Below are positions 1 to 8,832 of a stretch of DNA of 64,000 nucleotides, in pieces. The stretch's first letter is position 1. Every line of letters begins with the position of its first letter. Made by a program: the position numbers and the translations under genes. The notes below the pieces were generated by a model that was not told the DNA's origin, did not search any database, and worked only from the letters and a program-made list of their open reading frames with translations. This DNA is from Micromonospora pisi (lineage in GTDB: Bacteria > Actinomycetota > Actinomycetes > Mycobacteriales > Micromonosporaceae). Location of the stretch: assembly GCF_003633685.1 (NCBI RefSeq), contig NZ_RBKT01000001.1:6510001-6574000 (forward strand). The letters run 5' to 3'.

Positions 1-862
1 CCGACTGCGCCGCCTCCTCGTACGAGCCGACGGCGTCGACCAGCCCCGGTCGCGAACCACCGATGCCGATCACCGTACGGGTGACCGAGCCGAGCCCCCG
101 GGTCGCGTGCTGCAACGCCTCGTCCAGATGCCGGGCGACCGCCTCCGGTGCGGGCCGCCCGGCGACCCGGCCACCGCAGAGCAGCAGCACGCCGTGGTCG
201 TGTCGCACCAGGTGCAGCGCCTCGCGGATGCCGAGCCAGCGGCGGGTGGTGACCAACGCCTGTTCCAGGGCGATCCGGGCCACCTCGTCGGGCACCTGAC
301 CACGTTGGACGACGAGTTGGGCGACCAACGCGGTGGCGGTGCCGTCGCCGACGATCACGCCTTCCTCGAGCAACGTACGGACCGCGTGCCGGCGCGCCTC
401 CAGGCTCTCCACCAGCAGGGTACGGGCGGCCTCGGTCTCCCGTTGCGAGGCCAGCTCGCCGAGCAGGTTCTCCCGGTAGAGCGCCAGCGACAGGTCGGAC
501 ATCACGCTGGTGGCGGTCTCGATGTCGGCGTCGGTCATCCCCTCGTCGGCGTCGATGAACCAGACGAACCCGAGCAGCAGATCGTCGTGGCGGATCGGCA
601 CGCAGACCCGGGGCAGCAGATCGAGGTCGGCGCAGGCCGGGGTGCGTACCGGCTCCCGGGCCTTCATGATGCCGACGTTGCGGAACCAGGCGATCACCTC
701 CGGGGTGGTCTGCCGCCGCAGGATCGAGGCACGTCGTACGTCGTCCAGCACACCGGTGTGCTCGCTGTACACCACCACCCGCTGACGCCGGTCCTCGATC
801 AGCGCCGGCCGGCCGACGCGGGCGGCGACGGCATCGACGATGCGTTGCAGCTCAGCCTGCAT
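1..862 (-). CDS. PucR/CdaR-type transcriptional regulator (C-terminus beyond window)
   Basis: The frame is open from an ATG at 862 to the window edge (287 residues). A good AGGGG ribosome site lies about 6 nt upstream of the ATG. The N-terminal half reads like a GAF-type sensor (PRVCVPIRHDDLLLGFVWFIDADEG region). After it comes the CdaR GGDEF-like segment ending in the characteristic IGIGGSRPGLVDAVGSYEEA signature, about residues 260-285. The C-terminal PucR helix-turn-helix would follow outside the window. PucR-family proteins are activators or repressors of nitrogenous-substrate catabolism. This gene is divergent from the hydroxyproline genes starting at 1141, so it is the likely local regulator; that is inference from position. 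Confidence 0.85.
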   Translation of the reverse strand, partial: MQAELQRIVDAVAARVGRPALIEDRRQRVVVYSEHTGVLDDVRRASILRRQTTPEVIAWFRNVGIMKAREPVRTPACADLDLLPRVCVPIRHDDLLLGFVWFIDADEGMTDADIETATSVMSDLSLALYRENLLGELASQRETEAARTLLVESLEARRHAVRTLLEEGVIVGDGTATALVAQLVVQRGQVPDEVARIALEQALVTTRRWLGIREALHLVRHDHGVLLLCGGRVAGRPAPEAVARHLDEALQHATRGLGSVTRTVIGIGGSRPGLVDAVGSYEEAAQS

Positions 863-902
863 GTCATCCCCTGGTCGTCCGTGAATGCCACAGAAGGCAG
901 GT

Positions 903-987
903 GCTCCGGGAATCCGACCGGAGCCGTTGGACCGCCAGGCCCTACCTTCGCGTTGATATTGGTCCGAGCGCAAGGGCTCGTTACCAA
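903..987. promoter_or_regulatory. Divergent intergenic region with two inverted repeats
   Basis: The 278 bp between the PucR-type gene and the dehydrogenase gene hold two dyads. One is GCTCCGG (903-909) with CCGGAGC (918-924), spaced by 8 nt. The other is TTGGTcCGAGC (959-969) with GCTCGttACCAA (976-987). Either could be the operator of the divergent regulator. No convincing -35/-10 pair was found, and the assignment rests on symmetry and location only. Confidence 0.35.
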
Positions 988-1140
988 CTCCAGACCGAAG
1001 CCGTGCCCACCTACCGGCAGAAGTCGGGGCGAACCACCGACAGAAGTGACTGCCGGGCGGGGCGCTGTTCCGGCAACTGTCCGAAGACTCGCCGTAACCG
1101 CCGTACCTACGGTTGCCCGAAGAACGGGGGAGGAGGCGAC

Positions 1141-2325
1141 ATGCCGGACAGGTACGACGTGGTGGTGATCGGAGCCGGAATCATCGGCGCCGCCTGCGCA
1201 TACGCCTGTGCCCGCCGGGGGCTGTCGGTGGCCGTACTCGAACGCGGTGGACTGCTCGGTGGCGCCACCGGCTCGGGTGAGGGCAACCTGCTGGTCTCGG
1301 ACAAATCGCCCGGCCCCGAACTGGACCTGGCGTTGCGCAGCCTCCGACTCTGGCAACAACTCGGTGCCGAACTCCCCGACCGGTACGGCGATTTCGAACT
1401 GGAACCGAAGGGCGGGCTGATGGTGGCCCGCACCGGCAGCGGTCTCGCCGCGCTGCACGAGTTCGCGGCTGGACAGGGCGCCGCCGGTGTCACCGTCGAA
1501 CCGCTCGACCCGGCCGGGTTGCGCGATGTCGAACCAGAGCTCACCGACGGGCTCGCCGGCGGCGTGTACTACCCGCAGGACATGCAGCTCATGCCGGCAC
1601 GGGCGGCCGTCGTCCTGCTCGCCGCGGCCCGGGGCGCGGGAGCGAGCGTACGGCTGCGTACCGAGGTCACCTCGGTCCGACGGGACGCCGCCGGGCGGGT
1701 CACCGGTGTCGGTACGGCGAACGGGGTGATCGGCGCCGGACATGTGGTGAACGCGGCCGGTGCCTGGGCCGGCGACGTCGCCGGGTTGGCCGAAGTCGCC
1801 GTGCCGGTCACCCCCAGACGCGGCTTTGTCCTGGTCACCGAACCGGTCCCGCCGCTGGTACGGCACAAGGTCTACGTCGCCGACTATCTCGAGAACGTGG
1901 CCAGCGGTGATGCCGACCTCCAGTCCTCCGCCGTGGTGGAGGGGACACCGAGCGGCACCATCCTGATCGGCGCCACCCGTGAACTCGTCGGCTTCGACCC
2001 CACCCCCAATCCCGAGGCGGTACGGCGACTGGCGTACGGCGCGATCTCGCTCTTCCCGGCGCTCGCCGGGATCCGGGCGATGCGGTTCTACCACGGCTTC
2101 CGGCCGTTCTCGCCGGACCACCTGCCGGTGATCGGCGCGGACCCCCGGGCACCCGGCCTGGTCCACGCGCACGGGCACGAGGGCGCCGGGATCGGGCTGG
2201 CCCCGATCACCGGTGAGCTGGTCGCCCAGCTTGTCCTCGGCGAGCATCCGGAGCTGGACCTGCGCCCGTTCAGTCCGGTCCGGTTCATGACCGACGAGGA
2301 GGAACACGTCGATGCAGCCGCTTGA
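1141..2325 (+). CDS. FAD-dependent D-hydroxyproline dehydrogenase subunit (DAO family)
   Basis: 394 residues. The start ATG at 1141 is preceded by GGAGG at 1129-1134. The N-terminus carries the GAGIIG dinucleotide-binding loop (residues 11-16) with the acidic ribose-binding Glu34. The C-terminus has the DAO-family HGHEGAGIGLAP segment that closes over FAD. The gene overlaps the next (2Fe-2S) gene by 14 nt, and a second flavoprotein follows. This is the same set as the heterotrimeric LhpB/LhpF/LhpE D-hydroxyproline dehydrogenase of Pseudomonas, which oxidises cis-4-hydroxy-D-proline to pyrroline-4-hydroxy-2-carboxylate. The family alone would also fit a sarcosine/glycine oxidase-like subunit. 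The neighbouring deaminase and epimerase favour hydroxyproline. Confidence 0.85.
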   Translation: MPDRYDVVVIGAGIIGAACAYACARRGLSVAVLERGGLLGGATGSGEGNLLVSDKSPGPELDLALRSLRLWQQLGAELPDRYGDFELEPKGGLMVARTGSGLAALHEFAAGQGAAGVTVEPLDPAGLRDVEPELTDGLAGGVYYPQDMQLMPARAAVVLLAAARGAGASVRLRTEVTSVRRDAAGRVTGVGTANGVIGAGHVVNAAGAWAGDVAGLAEVAVPVTPRRGFVLVTEPVPPLVRHKVYVADYLENVASGDADLQSSAVVEGTPSGTILIGATRELVGFDPTPNPEAVRRLAYGAISLFPALAGIRAMRFYHGFRPFSPDHLPVIGADPRAPGLVHAHGHEGAGIGLAPITGELVAQLVLGEHPELDLRPFSPVRFMTDEEEHVDAAA

Positions 2326-2617
2326 CCAGTCGCCGCGACGCAGCGGTTTCCAGGTCACCGTGGACGGTGCCCGGGTCGCCGCCCGACCCGGGCAGACCAT
2401 CGCGGCGGTGCTGCTCGCCGCCGGTCAGCGAGCCGTCCGGCGGACCCGGTTCGAGGGACGCCCGCGGGGCGTCTTCTGCGGGATCGGCATGTGTTTCGAC
2501 TGCCTCGTGGTCTGCAACGGTGAGTCGGGCGTGCGGTCCTGCCTGCGGCCGGTCGCTCCGGGCGACGTCATCGAAACCGGCGCCGACCGCCCGGCGGCGG
2601 AGGCCGACCATGCCTGA
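2312..2617 (+). CDS. Small (2Fe-2S)-binding dehydrogenase subunit
   Basis: 101 residues with the cysteine pattern C56-x4-C61-x2-C64-x3-C68-x8-C77, matching the Fer2_4 plant-type [2Fe-2S] fold of HcnA/LhpF/SoxD-like small subunits. The predicted role is electron transfer between the two flavoprotein subunits encoded on either side. Its ATG lies inside the end of the upstream gene (14 nt overlap), and its stop overlaps the next ATG at 2610, so the three subunits are probably made by coupled translation. Confidence 0.85.
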   Translation: MQPLDQSPRRSGFQVTVDGARVAARPGQTIAAVLLAAGQRAVRRTRFEGRPRGVFCGIGMCFDCLVVCNGESGVRSCLRPVAPGDVIETGADRPAAEADHA

Positions 2618-4028
2618 CCACCCGACCGTCGTCGTGGTCGGTGCCGGACCGGCCGGGCTCGCCGCCGCGCTCGCCGCCGCCGACCACGGTGCCGAGGTGA
2701 CCGTGGTCGACCTGGGCGCTCTCCCCGGCGGGCAGTACCTGCGCCAGCCGGCGGTCGCCGGGCTGCCGCCCGCGCGGCACGGCGCCGCCGCCGTTCGACT
2801 ACTGCACCGCACCCGTGACCATCCCCGGATCGTCTTCCTCCTCGGCCATCAGGTCTGGCAGGTCACGGCCGAACCGGGCAGCGGCCCCGGGCGCCCCGTC
2901 CTGACGCTGCGACTGGAGGGCCCGGCCGGACCGGTGACGCTGCGTCCCGCCGCGCTGGTGCTGGCGCCCGGCGGCCACGACCGGGTGGTCCCCTTCCCCG
3001 GCTGGGACCTGCCCGGCGTGGTCACCGCGGGTGCCGCCCAGGCCCTCGCCAAAGGGCAGGGGGTGCTGGTCGGGCGTCGGGTCCTGGTCGCCGGGACCGG
3101 CCCGTTCCTGCTCACCGTCGCCGACGGGCTCGCCGCCGCCGGTGCCGAGGTGGCCGGGGTGGTGGAGGCGTCCCGGCTGCACCGCTGGGCAGGGCAGCTC
3201 GGCGCGATCGCCAGCGCACCCGGCAAGCTCGGCGAAGCGTTTCGCTACCTGGGCAACCTGCGCCGCCGCCGGATCCCGATCTGGTCCGGCGAGGCGGTCA
3301 CCCAGGTCGAGCCGGACGGCGACGGGCTCCGCGCGACGCTGCGCCGGGTGGACGCCGGGTGGCGGCCCGGACCGGTGACCCGGACCGTGACGGTGGACGC
3401 GCTCTGCGTCGGCCACGGCTTCACCCCCTCGGTGGAGTTGGCCGTGGCGGTCGGCTGTGCCGTACGGACCGATCCGGCCGACGGCAGCCTCGTGGTCGAC
3501 GTCGACGAATCCCAGGCGAGCACCGTGCCCGGGGTCTTCGTGGCCGGCGAGGCGACCGGGGTGGGTGGCGCCGACCTCGCCCGCCACGAGGGGACCCTGG
3601 CCGGACTCGCCGCGCTGCACCGGACCGGCCGCCTCGACACCGCCGCGTTCCACCGTGCCGCGGTCGGACTGCGCCGCCGGATCGCCAGCCAGCGCCGGTT
3701 CGCCACCGCGATGCACCGGGTCTACCCGGTGCCGGACGGCTGGACCCACTGGCTGCGGCCGGAGACGGTGCTCTGCCGGTGCGAGGAGGTGACGGTCGGG
3801 CGGACCCGGTCCGACATCGTCGCGTACGGAATCGACGACCTGCGCGCCCTGAAGCTGGTCACCCGGATCGGCATGGGCCGCTGCCAGGGCCGGATGTGTG
3901 GGCGGGCCGCGGCCTGCCTGCTGGGGCAGGTGAGTGGGCGGGCGCAACCGCTGGCCACCTTCGCCAACCGCCAACTAGTCATGCCGGTGCCACTACGCAC
4001 CGTCGCCGAGGAAGGAACACCCCAGTGA
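2610..4028 (+). CDS. FAD/NAD(P)-binding dehydrogenase subunit with BFD-like [2Fe-2S] domain
   Basis: 472 residues. There is an N-terminal Rossmann loop GAGPAG (residues 11-16), and a second nucleotide-binding loop (GRRVLVAGTGP) around residue 150. The C-terminal domain has paired cysteines (LCRCEE and GRCQGRMCG) typical of the Fer2_BFD fold. The architecture matches HcnB/LhpE, the large subunit of hydrogen-cyanide-synthase-like amino-acid dehydrogenases. Its start is embedded in the end of the iron-sulfur subunit gene, and its TGA overlaps the GTG of the next gene, so it lies in the middle of a tightly packed operon. With its neighbours it should form the D-hydroxyproline dehydrogenase complex. 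Confidence 0.85.
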   Translation: MPDHPTVVVVGAGPAGLAAALAAADHGAEVTVVDLGALPGGQYLRQPAVAGLPPARHGAAAVRLLHRTRDHPRIVFLLGHQVWQVTAEPGSGPGRPVLTLRLEGPAGPVTLRPAALVLAPGGHDRVVPFPGWDLPGVVTAGAAQALAKGQGVLVGRRVLVAGTGPFLLTVADGLAAAGAEVAGVVEASRLHRWAGQLGAIASAPGKLGEAFRYLGNLRRRRIPIWSGEAVTQVEPDGDGLRATLRRVDAGWRPGPVTRTVTVDALCVGHGFTPSVELAVAVGCAVRTDPADGSLVVDVDESQASTVPGVFVAGEATGVGGADLARHEGTLAGLAALHRTGRLDTAAFHRAAVGLRRRIASQRRFATAMHRVYPVPDGWTHWLRPETVLCRCEEVTVGRTRSDIVAYGIDDLRALKLVTRIGMGRCQGRMCGRAAACLLGQVSGRAQPLATFANRQLVMPVPLRTVAEEGTPQ

Positions 4029-4936
4029 CAGCTCTCAAACCGTGGCAGGGCGTCGTGGTCGCCATCCCCACGCCGTTCCGCGAGGACCTCTCCATCGACT
4101 TCGACCGGCTGCAGGAACACGTGCGCTGGCTCGCCGACGAGGGCTGCCATGGTGTCACACCGTGCGGTTCGCTGGGGGAGTACCAGAACCTCAGCGACGA
4201 CGAACGCGCCGACGTGGTGCGGGCGACCGTCGAAGCGGCCCCGGCCGGGTTCGCCGTGGTCCCGGGGGTCGGCGGGTACGGCAGCCGCCAGTCCCGCCGC
4301 TGGGCCGAGCACGCCGCGCGGGTCGGCGCGCAGGCCGTACTGGCGTTGCCGCCGAACACGTACGCGGCCCGGGACAGCGAGGTGGTCGCGCACTTCCGTG
4401 AGGTCGCCTCGGCGGGACTGCCGGTGGTCGCGTACAACAACCCGTTCGACACCAAGGTCGACCTGACTCCCGAGCTGCTCGCCACCATCGCCGAGACCGA
4501 CGGAGTGGTGGCGGTCAAGGAGTTCAGCGGCGACGTACGGCGGCTGCACCGGATCCTCGACCTCAGCCCCCACCTCGACGTGCTGGCCGGCGCCGACGAC
4601 GTCCTGCTGGAACTGGTGGTCTGCGGCGCGAAGGGGTGGATCGCCGGCTTCCCGAACGCCCTGCCGAGGCTCTCCGTCCAGCTCTACGAACTCGCCCGGG
4701 CGCAGGACCTCGCCGCCGCGCTGCCGCTCTACGCCGCGCTGCACCCGATCTTCGGCTGGGACAGTCGGCCGGTCTTCGTACAGGCGATCAAGCTCGGGAT
4801 GGAACTCGCCGGCCGGTACGGCGGCCCGTGCCGCCCGCCGCGCGGCCCGCTCGCCCCGGAGACCGAGGCCCAGGTACGCAAGGACATGGCCCGTGCGCTC
4901 GCCGCGGTCGTTGTCGCCGGGGGCCCGGATGCGTAG
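4025..4936 (+). CDS. DapA-family lyase, probable pyrroline-4-hydroxy-2-carboxylate deaminase
   Basis: 303 residues from a GTG at 4025 that overlaps the upstream stop (GTGA). It is a class I aldolase-type TIM barrel of the dihydrodipicolinate synthase family. The YNNP motif carries the conserved Tyr, and the VAVKEFSGD segment carries the Schiff-base Lys. The substrate-loop GxxGE element is present as CGSLGEYQ. In hydroxyproline degradation the DapA homologue deaminates and dehydrates pyrroline-4-hydroxy-2-carboxylate to alpha-ketoglutarate semialdehyde. The position between the dehydrogenase and epimerase genes supports this role. Lysine biosynthesis is unlikely given the context. Confidence 0.85.
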   Translation: MTALKPWQGVVVAIPTPFREDLSIDFDRLQEHVRWLADEGCHGVTPCGSLGEYQNLSDDERADVVRATVEAAPAGFAVVPGVGGYGSRQSRRWAEHAARVGAQAVLALPPNTYAARDSEVVAHFREVASAGLPVVAYNNPFDTKVDLTPELLATIAETDGVVAVKEFSGDVRRLHRILDLSPHLDVLAGADDVLLELVVCGAKGWIAGFPNALPRLSVQLYELARAQDLAAALPLYAALHPIFGWDSRPVFVQAIKLGMELAGRYGGPCRPPRGPLAPETEAQVRKDMARALAAVVVAGGPDA

Positions 4937-5933
4937 CCGGATGGTGTTGCACGCGGTCGACTCGCACACCGAGGGAATGCCGACCCGGGTCATCACCGGT
5001 GGCGTCGGGGTGCTGCCCGGGGAGACCATGTTCGAGCGCAAGCGCCTCTTCGAGCAGGACCGGGACGGGCTGCGCCGGTTGCTGATGTTCGAGCCGCGCG
5101 GTCACTCGGCGATGTCGGGCGCGATCCTGCAACCGCCGACCCGACCGGACGCCGACTTCGGGGTGCTGTTCATCGAGGTCTCCGGCCTGCTGCCGATGTG
5201 CGGGCACGGCACCATCGGGGTGGCCACGGTGCTCGTCGAGACCGGCATGGTGCCGGTGGTGGAGCCGGTGACCACCGTACGGCTGGACACGCCGGCCGGG
5301 CTGGTCACCGTCGACGTGGCGGTCAGCGACGGCCGCGCCACCGGGGTCACCATCCGGAACGTGCCGTCCTTCCTGCTCGCCGCCGACCAGGAGGTCCAGG
5401 TCGGCGACGGGATCGGTACGGTCCGCTACGACATGGCCTTCGGCGGAAACTTCTACGCCATCGTGCAGGCCGAGTCGCTCGGCCTGCCGGTGGAACCGGC
5501 GACGGTGCCGGAGCTGATCCGCCGGGGCTTGAAGATCATGGCGGCGATCGAGGAGCAGGCGCCGCCGGTGCACCCCACCAACCCGGGCATCGACGACTGT
5601 CGGCACGCCCAGATCGTCCAGCCCGGCCGCGACGGCGCGGACGCGCGCAACGCCGTGGTGATCCACCCCGGGTGGGTGGACCGTTCGCCGTGCGGCACCG
5701 GTACGTCGGCCCGGATGGCCCAGCTGCACGCCCGTGGCCTGCTCGCCCTCGATTCCGACTTCGTCAACGAGTCCCCGGTCGGCACCCGGTTCACCGGTCG
5801 CCTGATCGGTACGACCACCGTCGGCGACCTGCCCGCCGTCCTCCCCACGGTGACCGGCCGCGCCTGGATCACCGGCACTGCCCAGTACCTGCTCGACCCC
5901 GACGACCCCTTCCCCGAAGGCTTCCTGCTGTGA
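4929..5933 (+). CDS. Proline racemase family 4-hydroxyproline 2-epimerase
   Basis: 334 residues. The ATG at 4929 overlaps the end of the deaminase gene by 8 nt. Both catalytic cysteines of a true racemase/epimerase are present: Cys91 in MCGHG and Cys255 in PCGTGTS. This argues against the dehydratase branch, where the second one is Thr. The predicted reaction is interconversion of trans-4-hydroxy-L-proline and cis-4-hydroxy-D-proline, the entry step of the pathway. The stop codon is directly followed by palindromic element A (5934-5989), which should end this operon. Confidence 0.88.
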   Translation: MRSRMVLHAVDSHTEGMPTRVITGGVGVLPGETMFERKRLFEQDRDGLRRLLMFEPRGHSAMSGAILQPPTRPDADFGVLFIEVSGLLPMCGHGTIGVATVLVETGMVPVVEPVTTVRLDTPAGLVTVDVAVSDGRATGVTIRNVPSFLLAADQEVQVGDGIGTVRYDMAFGGNFYAIVQAESLGLPVEPATVPELIRRGLKIMAAIEEQAPPVHPTNPGIDDCRHAQIVQPGRDGADARNAVVIHPGWVDRSPCGTGTSARMAQLHARGLLALDSDFVNESPVGTRFTGRLIGTTTVGDLPAVLPTVTGRAWITGTAQYLLDPDDPFPEGFLL

Positions 5934-5989
5934 GGTAAGGAAGGGCCCCCTGTTATCGCTTTCCGTTGTACAAGGGGCCCTTCCTAACC
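5934..5989. repeat. Palindromic element copy A, putative terminator
   Basis: A 56 bp element with a GGAAGGGCCCC core on the left and GGGGCCCTTCC on the right, starting at the base after the epimerase TGA. Its reverse complement aligns closely with copy B at 12369-12424 and copy E at 49393-49448. The arms have a few mismatches, so the hairpin is less perfect than in copies C and D. Its place directly after a stop codon fits a transcription terminator without a U-tract. Confidence 0.75.
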
Positions 5990-6054
5990 TTCCGGACCGT
6001 CCAGTGATCAGTCAGGTGTCGGAAGCCGTCGGTTGACCTGCCGACATCTGCACG

Positions 6055-6084
6055 GTGACCGGCAAGTAGCGAGGCTTCTACATT
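6055..6084 (+). promoter_or_regulatory. Possible promoter of the M6 protease gene
   Basis: GTGACC (6055-6060) lies 18 nt from TACATT (6079-6084), which is a weak but acceptable actinobacterial sigma-70-like pair about 80 nt upstream of the protease ATG. A TTGACC also occurs at 6033-6038, with no well-spaced -10. Confidence 0.3.
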
Positions 6085-6166
6085 CGTTGCGCGGCGCGGA
6101 CCCTTCGGGGGCGCCCGGCCACCTCGGCGCCTCCCGCGTCGAATCCCCGCGACGAAGGGCCACTAG

Positions 6167-8212
6167 ATGCACCTTCAGTTCAAGAAAAGAACGGCACGGC
6201 GCTCCATAATGGTCGCCGCGGTCGCGTCCGCGCTGGTCGTCTCCGTGGCGACCGGCCCGGCGTCAGCCGCCCCCGCGAACCCCCAGGGTGGAAACGGTCC
6301 GTTCCAGGTGCTGGACCCGCAGCACTGGCAGAACCCGGACACGATGACCTGGGACGACTACAAGGCCGTCCCGAACAAGAACTGGGCCGACCCGAACGTG
6401 CGCGGCTCGGAACGGAACTTCAAGATCGCGCTGGTCACGCTCGACTACGTCGACCAGCCGTTCGTGGTAACCCAGCGGGCCCGTTCGACGGTCTTCGGCA
6501 ACCCGCAGGCGTCCGCGCAGAACATCCCGCGCGACCAGGTCCCGCAGTTCTACCAGGACTTCCTGAACAAGCCGAACGACCTGAACAAGGGCCACACCCT
6601 GCACGAGTACTGGATGCAGGACTCGAACGGCCGGTACGGCGTGGACCTGTCCGGCTTCGGCCCGTACCAGATGCCGGCGAAGTCGTACCAGTACGGCATC
6701 ACCAACGACATGAACCCGGGCATGTGTCCCGGTGGCGAGACCTGCAACCGGAACATCCGTACCGACGGGTTGGGCGCCTGGCGCGCGGCCGTCGGTGACG
6801 AGGTCGCGGACTCCTTCGAACTGGTCTTCATCCTCGGCGCCGGTCAGGACGAGTCGTCGACCTGGCAGGAGTTCGGCCAGATGATGTTCCAGACCAAGGA
6901 GGACGTGCCGGACGCGTGGGGCCCGCCGGACCCGGCGATGCCGAACTACGCGCGCACCCGGTACGTCGAGTGGACCTCCTGGAAGTCGGCGGCGACGATC
7001 TGGCCGAACGCCGGTGGCGGCTCCTCCACCCAGGCGGAGAGCTCCGGCATGGGCGTGTACGCGCACGAGCTGACGCACCTGCTCAGCATCGGTGACAACT
7101 ACAACAACCCGTACGGCACTCCGCTGCGCCGGGCGTACACCGGTATCTGGAGCATGATGTCGCGCGGGTCGTTCAACGGCCCCGGTGGTCCGCACACCCG
7201 TTGGCAGATCCCGCCGGTGAACGGTGGCTCGATGGGCTCGCTGCACACGGTGCGGGACAAGCTGAAGATCGGTCTGCTCGGTGAGGAGCACGCGCTGCGG
7301 CTCTCCCGTGAGGCGCTCTCCTCCTCGGGCCTGGTGGTCGCCGAGATCAAGGCGCGTGCCGTCGACGCCGGCCCGAAGGGTCTGACCGGTGTCAACATCG
7401 CGCTGAACAAGGATCTCGCGCCGGCCTGCAACACCAGCACCGACCCGCTCTGCGACGGTGGCAGCTTCAACAACTACACCGTCGAGGTCGTGGACCGGAT
7501 GGGTGCGGACTCGTTCACCCCGGACAGCGGCGTGCTGATCAGCAAGACCAAGAACGCGGACAGCGCGCCGTTCCAGTGGGTCGTCGATGCCAACCCGCAG
7601 GACATCGACATGATCGACTTCTACCAGCCGAACGGCACCCCGCAGAAGATCACCATGGGTGACTACCGGCAGCTCTCGGACGCGCTGTTCCACGCCGGCA
7701 CCAACTCCGGCAGCGAGTACGAGTACGTCGACGAGGCCAACCGGCTGCGTTTCTTCGTGCTCGACATCAAGCGGAACGCGGACGGCATCCTGTCGTACAC
7801 GGTCGCGATCCAGTCGCTGGACGGGACCGGCGGGCCCAGCGCCCGCGGTGTCGCGCTCGGCAAGGGCGAGGTGACCGGCGCCGGTGCGCCGACCAAGAAG
7901 GGCGTCACCTGCTCGTTCGACCTGAGCAACACCGGCACCTACTCCGCCGGCGGCCAGCAGCACCCGGAGGACGTGAGCGCGTACCTCAAGTCCGATGTCT
8001 ACCGGCTCTCCACCGAGGTCGCCGGTAAGGGCTGGCGGTCCGACCTGCCGAACGCACTCGCCACCGCGCAGTTCGGCAAGTCCACCACGGTCAAGGTCTC
8101 GGTCGCCGCCACCAGCGACGCCGCCGCGACCGGGTTCGTCAAGCTGACCGCCACGTCGGTGAGTGACCCGAGCAAGACCGTCACCAAGCAGTGCCGGGTC
8201 GAGAAGTCCTGA
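6167..8212 (+). CDS. Secreted M6-family (immune inhibitor A-like) metalloprotease
   Basis: 681 residues. The N-terminus is a clear Sec signal: basic residues, a hydrophobic core VAAVASALVVSVATG, and likely cleavage after PASA (residue 34). The zinc-protease motif HELTH sits at residues 300-304, preceded by GMGVYA and followed by a LLSIGDNYNNPYG segment, as in M6 peptidases. The C-terminal 150 residues look like a beta-rich accessory region. It lies between the hydroxyproline operon and the semialdehyde dehydrogenase of the same pathway, so it may release peptides from hydroxyproline-rich proteins; that link is inference. A strong hairpin at 8248-8297 follows. Confidence 0.85.
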   Translation: MHLQFKKRTARRSIMVAAVASALVVSVATGPASAAPANPQGGNGPFQVLDPQHWQNPDTMTWDDYKAVPNKNWADPNVRGSERNFKIALVTLDYVDQPFVVTQRARSTVFGNPQASAQNIPRDQVPQFYQDFLNKPNDLNKGHTLHEYWMQDSNGRYGVDLSGFGPYQMPAKSYQYGITNDMNPGMCPGGETCNRNIRTDGLGAWRAAVGDEVADSFELVFILGAGQDESSTWQEFGQMMFQTKEDVPDAWGPPDPAMPNYARTRYVEWTSWKSAATIWPNAGGGSSTQAESSGMGVYAHELTHLLSIGDNYNNPYGTPLRRAYTGIWSMMSRGSFNGPGGPHTRWQIPPVNGGSMGSLHTVRDKLKIGLLGEEHALRLSREALSSSGLVVAEIKARAVDAGPKGLTGVNIALNKDLAPACNTSTDPLCDGGSFNNYTVEVVDRMGADSFTPDSGVLISKTKNADSAPFQWVVDANPQDIDMIDFYQPNGTPQKITMGDYRQLSDALFHAGTNSGSEYEYVDEANRLRFFVLDIKRNADGILSYTVAIQSLDGTGGPSARGVALGKGEVTGAGAPTKKGVTCSFDLSNTGTYSAGGQQHPEDVSAYLKSDVYRLSTEVAGKGWRSDLPNALATAQFGKSTTVKVSVAATSDAAATGFVKLTATSVSDPSKTVTKQCRVEKS

Positions 8213-8225
8213 CCGATCGTCGAGA

Positions 8226-8250
8226 CTGATCACCGGAACTGATCACCGGA
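8226..8250. repeat. Tandem 12-bp direct repeat CTGATCACCGGA
   Basis: Two exact copies (8226-8237 and 8239-8250) separated by one base lie between the protease stop and the terminator hairpin. No function can be assigned from the sequence. Confidence 0.6.
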
Positions 8251-8297
8251 CAGGCCGTCGGGTCGGGGTTCGCCGATCCCGACCCGACGACCTGTCC
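8248..8297. terminator. Strong intrinsic-type hairpin after the M6 protease gene
   Basis: GGACAGG (8248-8254) plus CGTCGGGTCGGG (8256-8267) pair with CCCGACCCGACG (8278-8289) plus CCTGTCC (8291-8297). This gives a 19-bp stem with one internal mismatch and a 10-nt loop, 36 nt after the protease stop. There is no U-tract, as is usual in high-GC actinobacteria. Confidence 0.7.
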
Positions 8298-8373
8298 GGC
8301 CCGGTCGTCACCGACCGGGCACCACCGCCGGCCTCCGGGCGACGGCGAAGACATGGACCACGAGGAGTTGACG

Positions 8374-8832
8374 ATGCGGAGACCGACCAACGGGTACGCC
8401 CGCCGGGCGGTCCTGGCACCGCTGCTCGGCGCCCTGCTCGCCGGTGTCGGCCTGACCGGGTGCGCGGACGAGCCCGAGGCGACGTCGGCGATGACGGTCC
8501 GGGTGCTGGTACGCGACATCAACATCCGGGAAGAGGGCGTCGACTGCGCCGGCACCGGTCCGTACCTGTTCATCCACAACCGGGCCGCGTACCGGATCCT
8601 CGACGGCGACGGCAAGACGCTGACCGACGGCAAACTGCCTCCCGGCACCTCCGTGCGTACCTTCCAGGAGGATCTCGAAGTGGCGCGTATCCCCACCTAC
8701 TGCGAGTTCGCCATCCCGGTCTCGGTGCCCGCACGGGACCGTTACCGACTGGTGGTCGACGACCGCGCCCCGATCGACCTCACCGCCAACAACGACGAGG
8801 GTCCGGCGCTGGTCGCCGTGGTGCCGTCGTGA
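8374..8832 (+). CDS. Putative lipoprotein of unknown function
   Basis: 152 residues from ATG 8374, chosen because GAGGAG lies at 8362-8367. An in-frame ATG at 8353 has no ribosome site. The N-terminus has two Arg pairs, a hydrophobic stretch and a lipobox LTGC with Cys30 as the lipidated residue. The mature part is small and beta-rich in appearance, with two further Cys residues (in DCAG and TYCEF) that could form a disulfide. I do not recognise the family. The stop overlaps the start of the thioredoxin-like lipoprotein gene at 8829, so the two are probably co-translated and act together outside the membrane. Confidence 0.7.
   Translation: MRRPTNGYARRAVLAPLLGALLAGVGLTGCADEPEATSAMTVRVLVRDINIREEGVDCAGTGPYLFIHNRAAYRILDGDGKTLTDGKLPPGTSVRTFQEDLEVARIPTYCEFAIPVSVPARDRYRLVVDDRAPIDLTANNDEGPALVAVVPS

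Noticed and set aside
799-2400. Long minus-strand open frame (533 codons) opposite the hydroxyproline dehydrogenase gene
   Set aside because: It is antisense to a well-supported flavoprotein gene; the translated composition is the usual high-GC shadow (Gly/Arg/Pro/Asp-rich) and no motif or ribosome site supports it.
6263-8233. 656-codon minus-strand frame opposite the M6 protease gene
   Set aside because: Antisense shadow. The plus-strand protein has a signal peptide, HELTH and good codon bias; the minus frame is Val/Arg/Gly/Asp low complexity without motifs.
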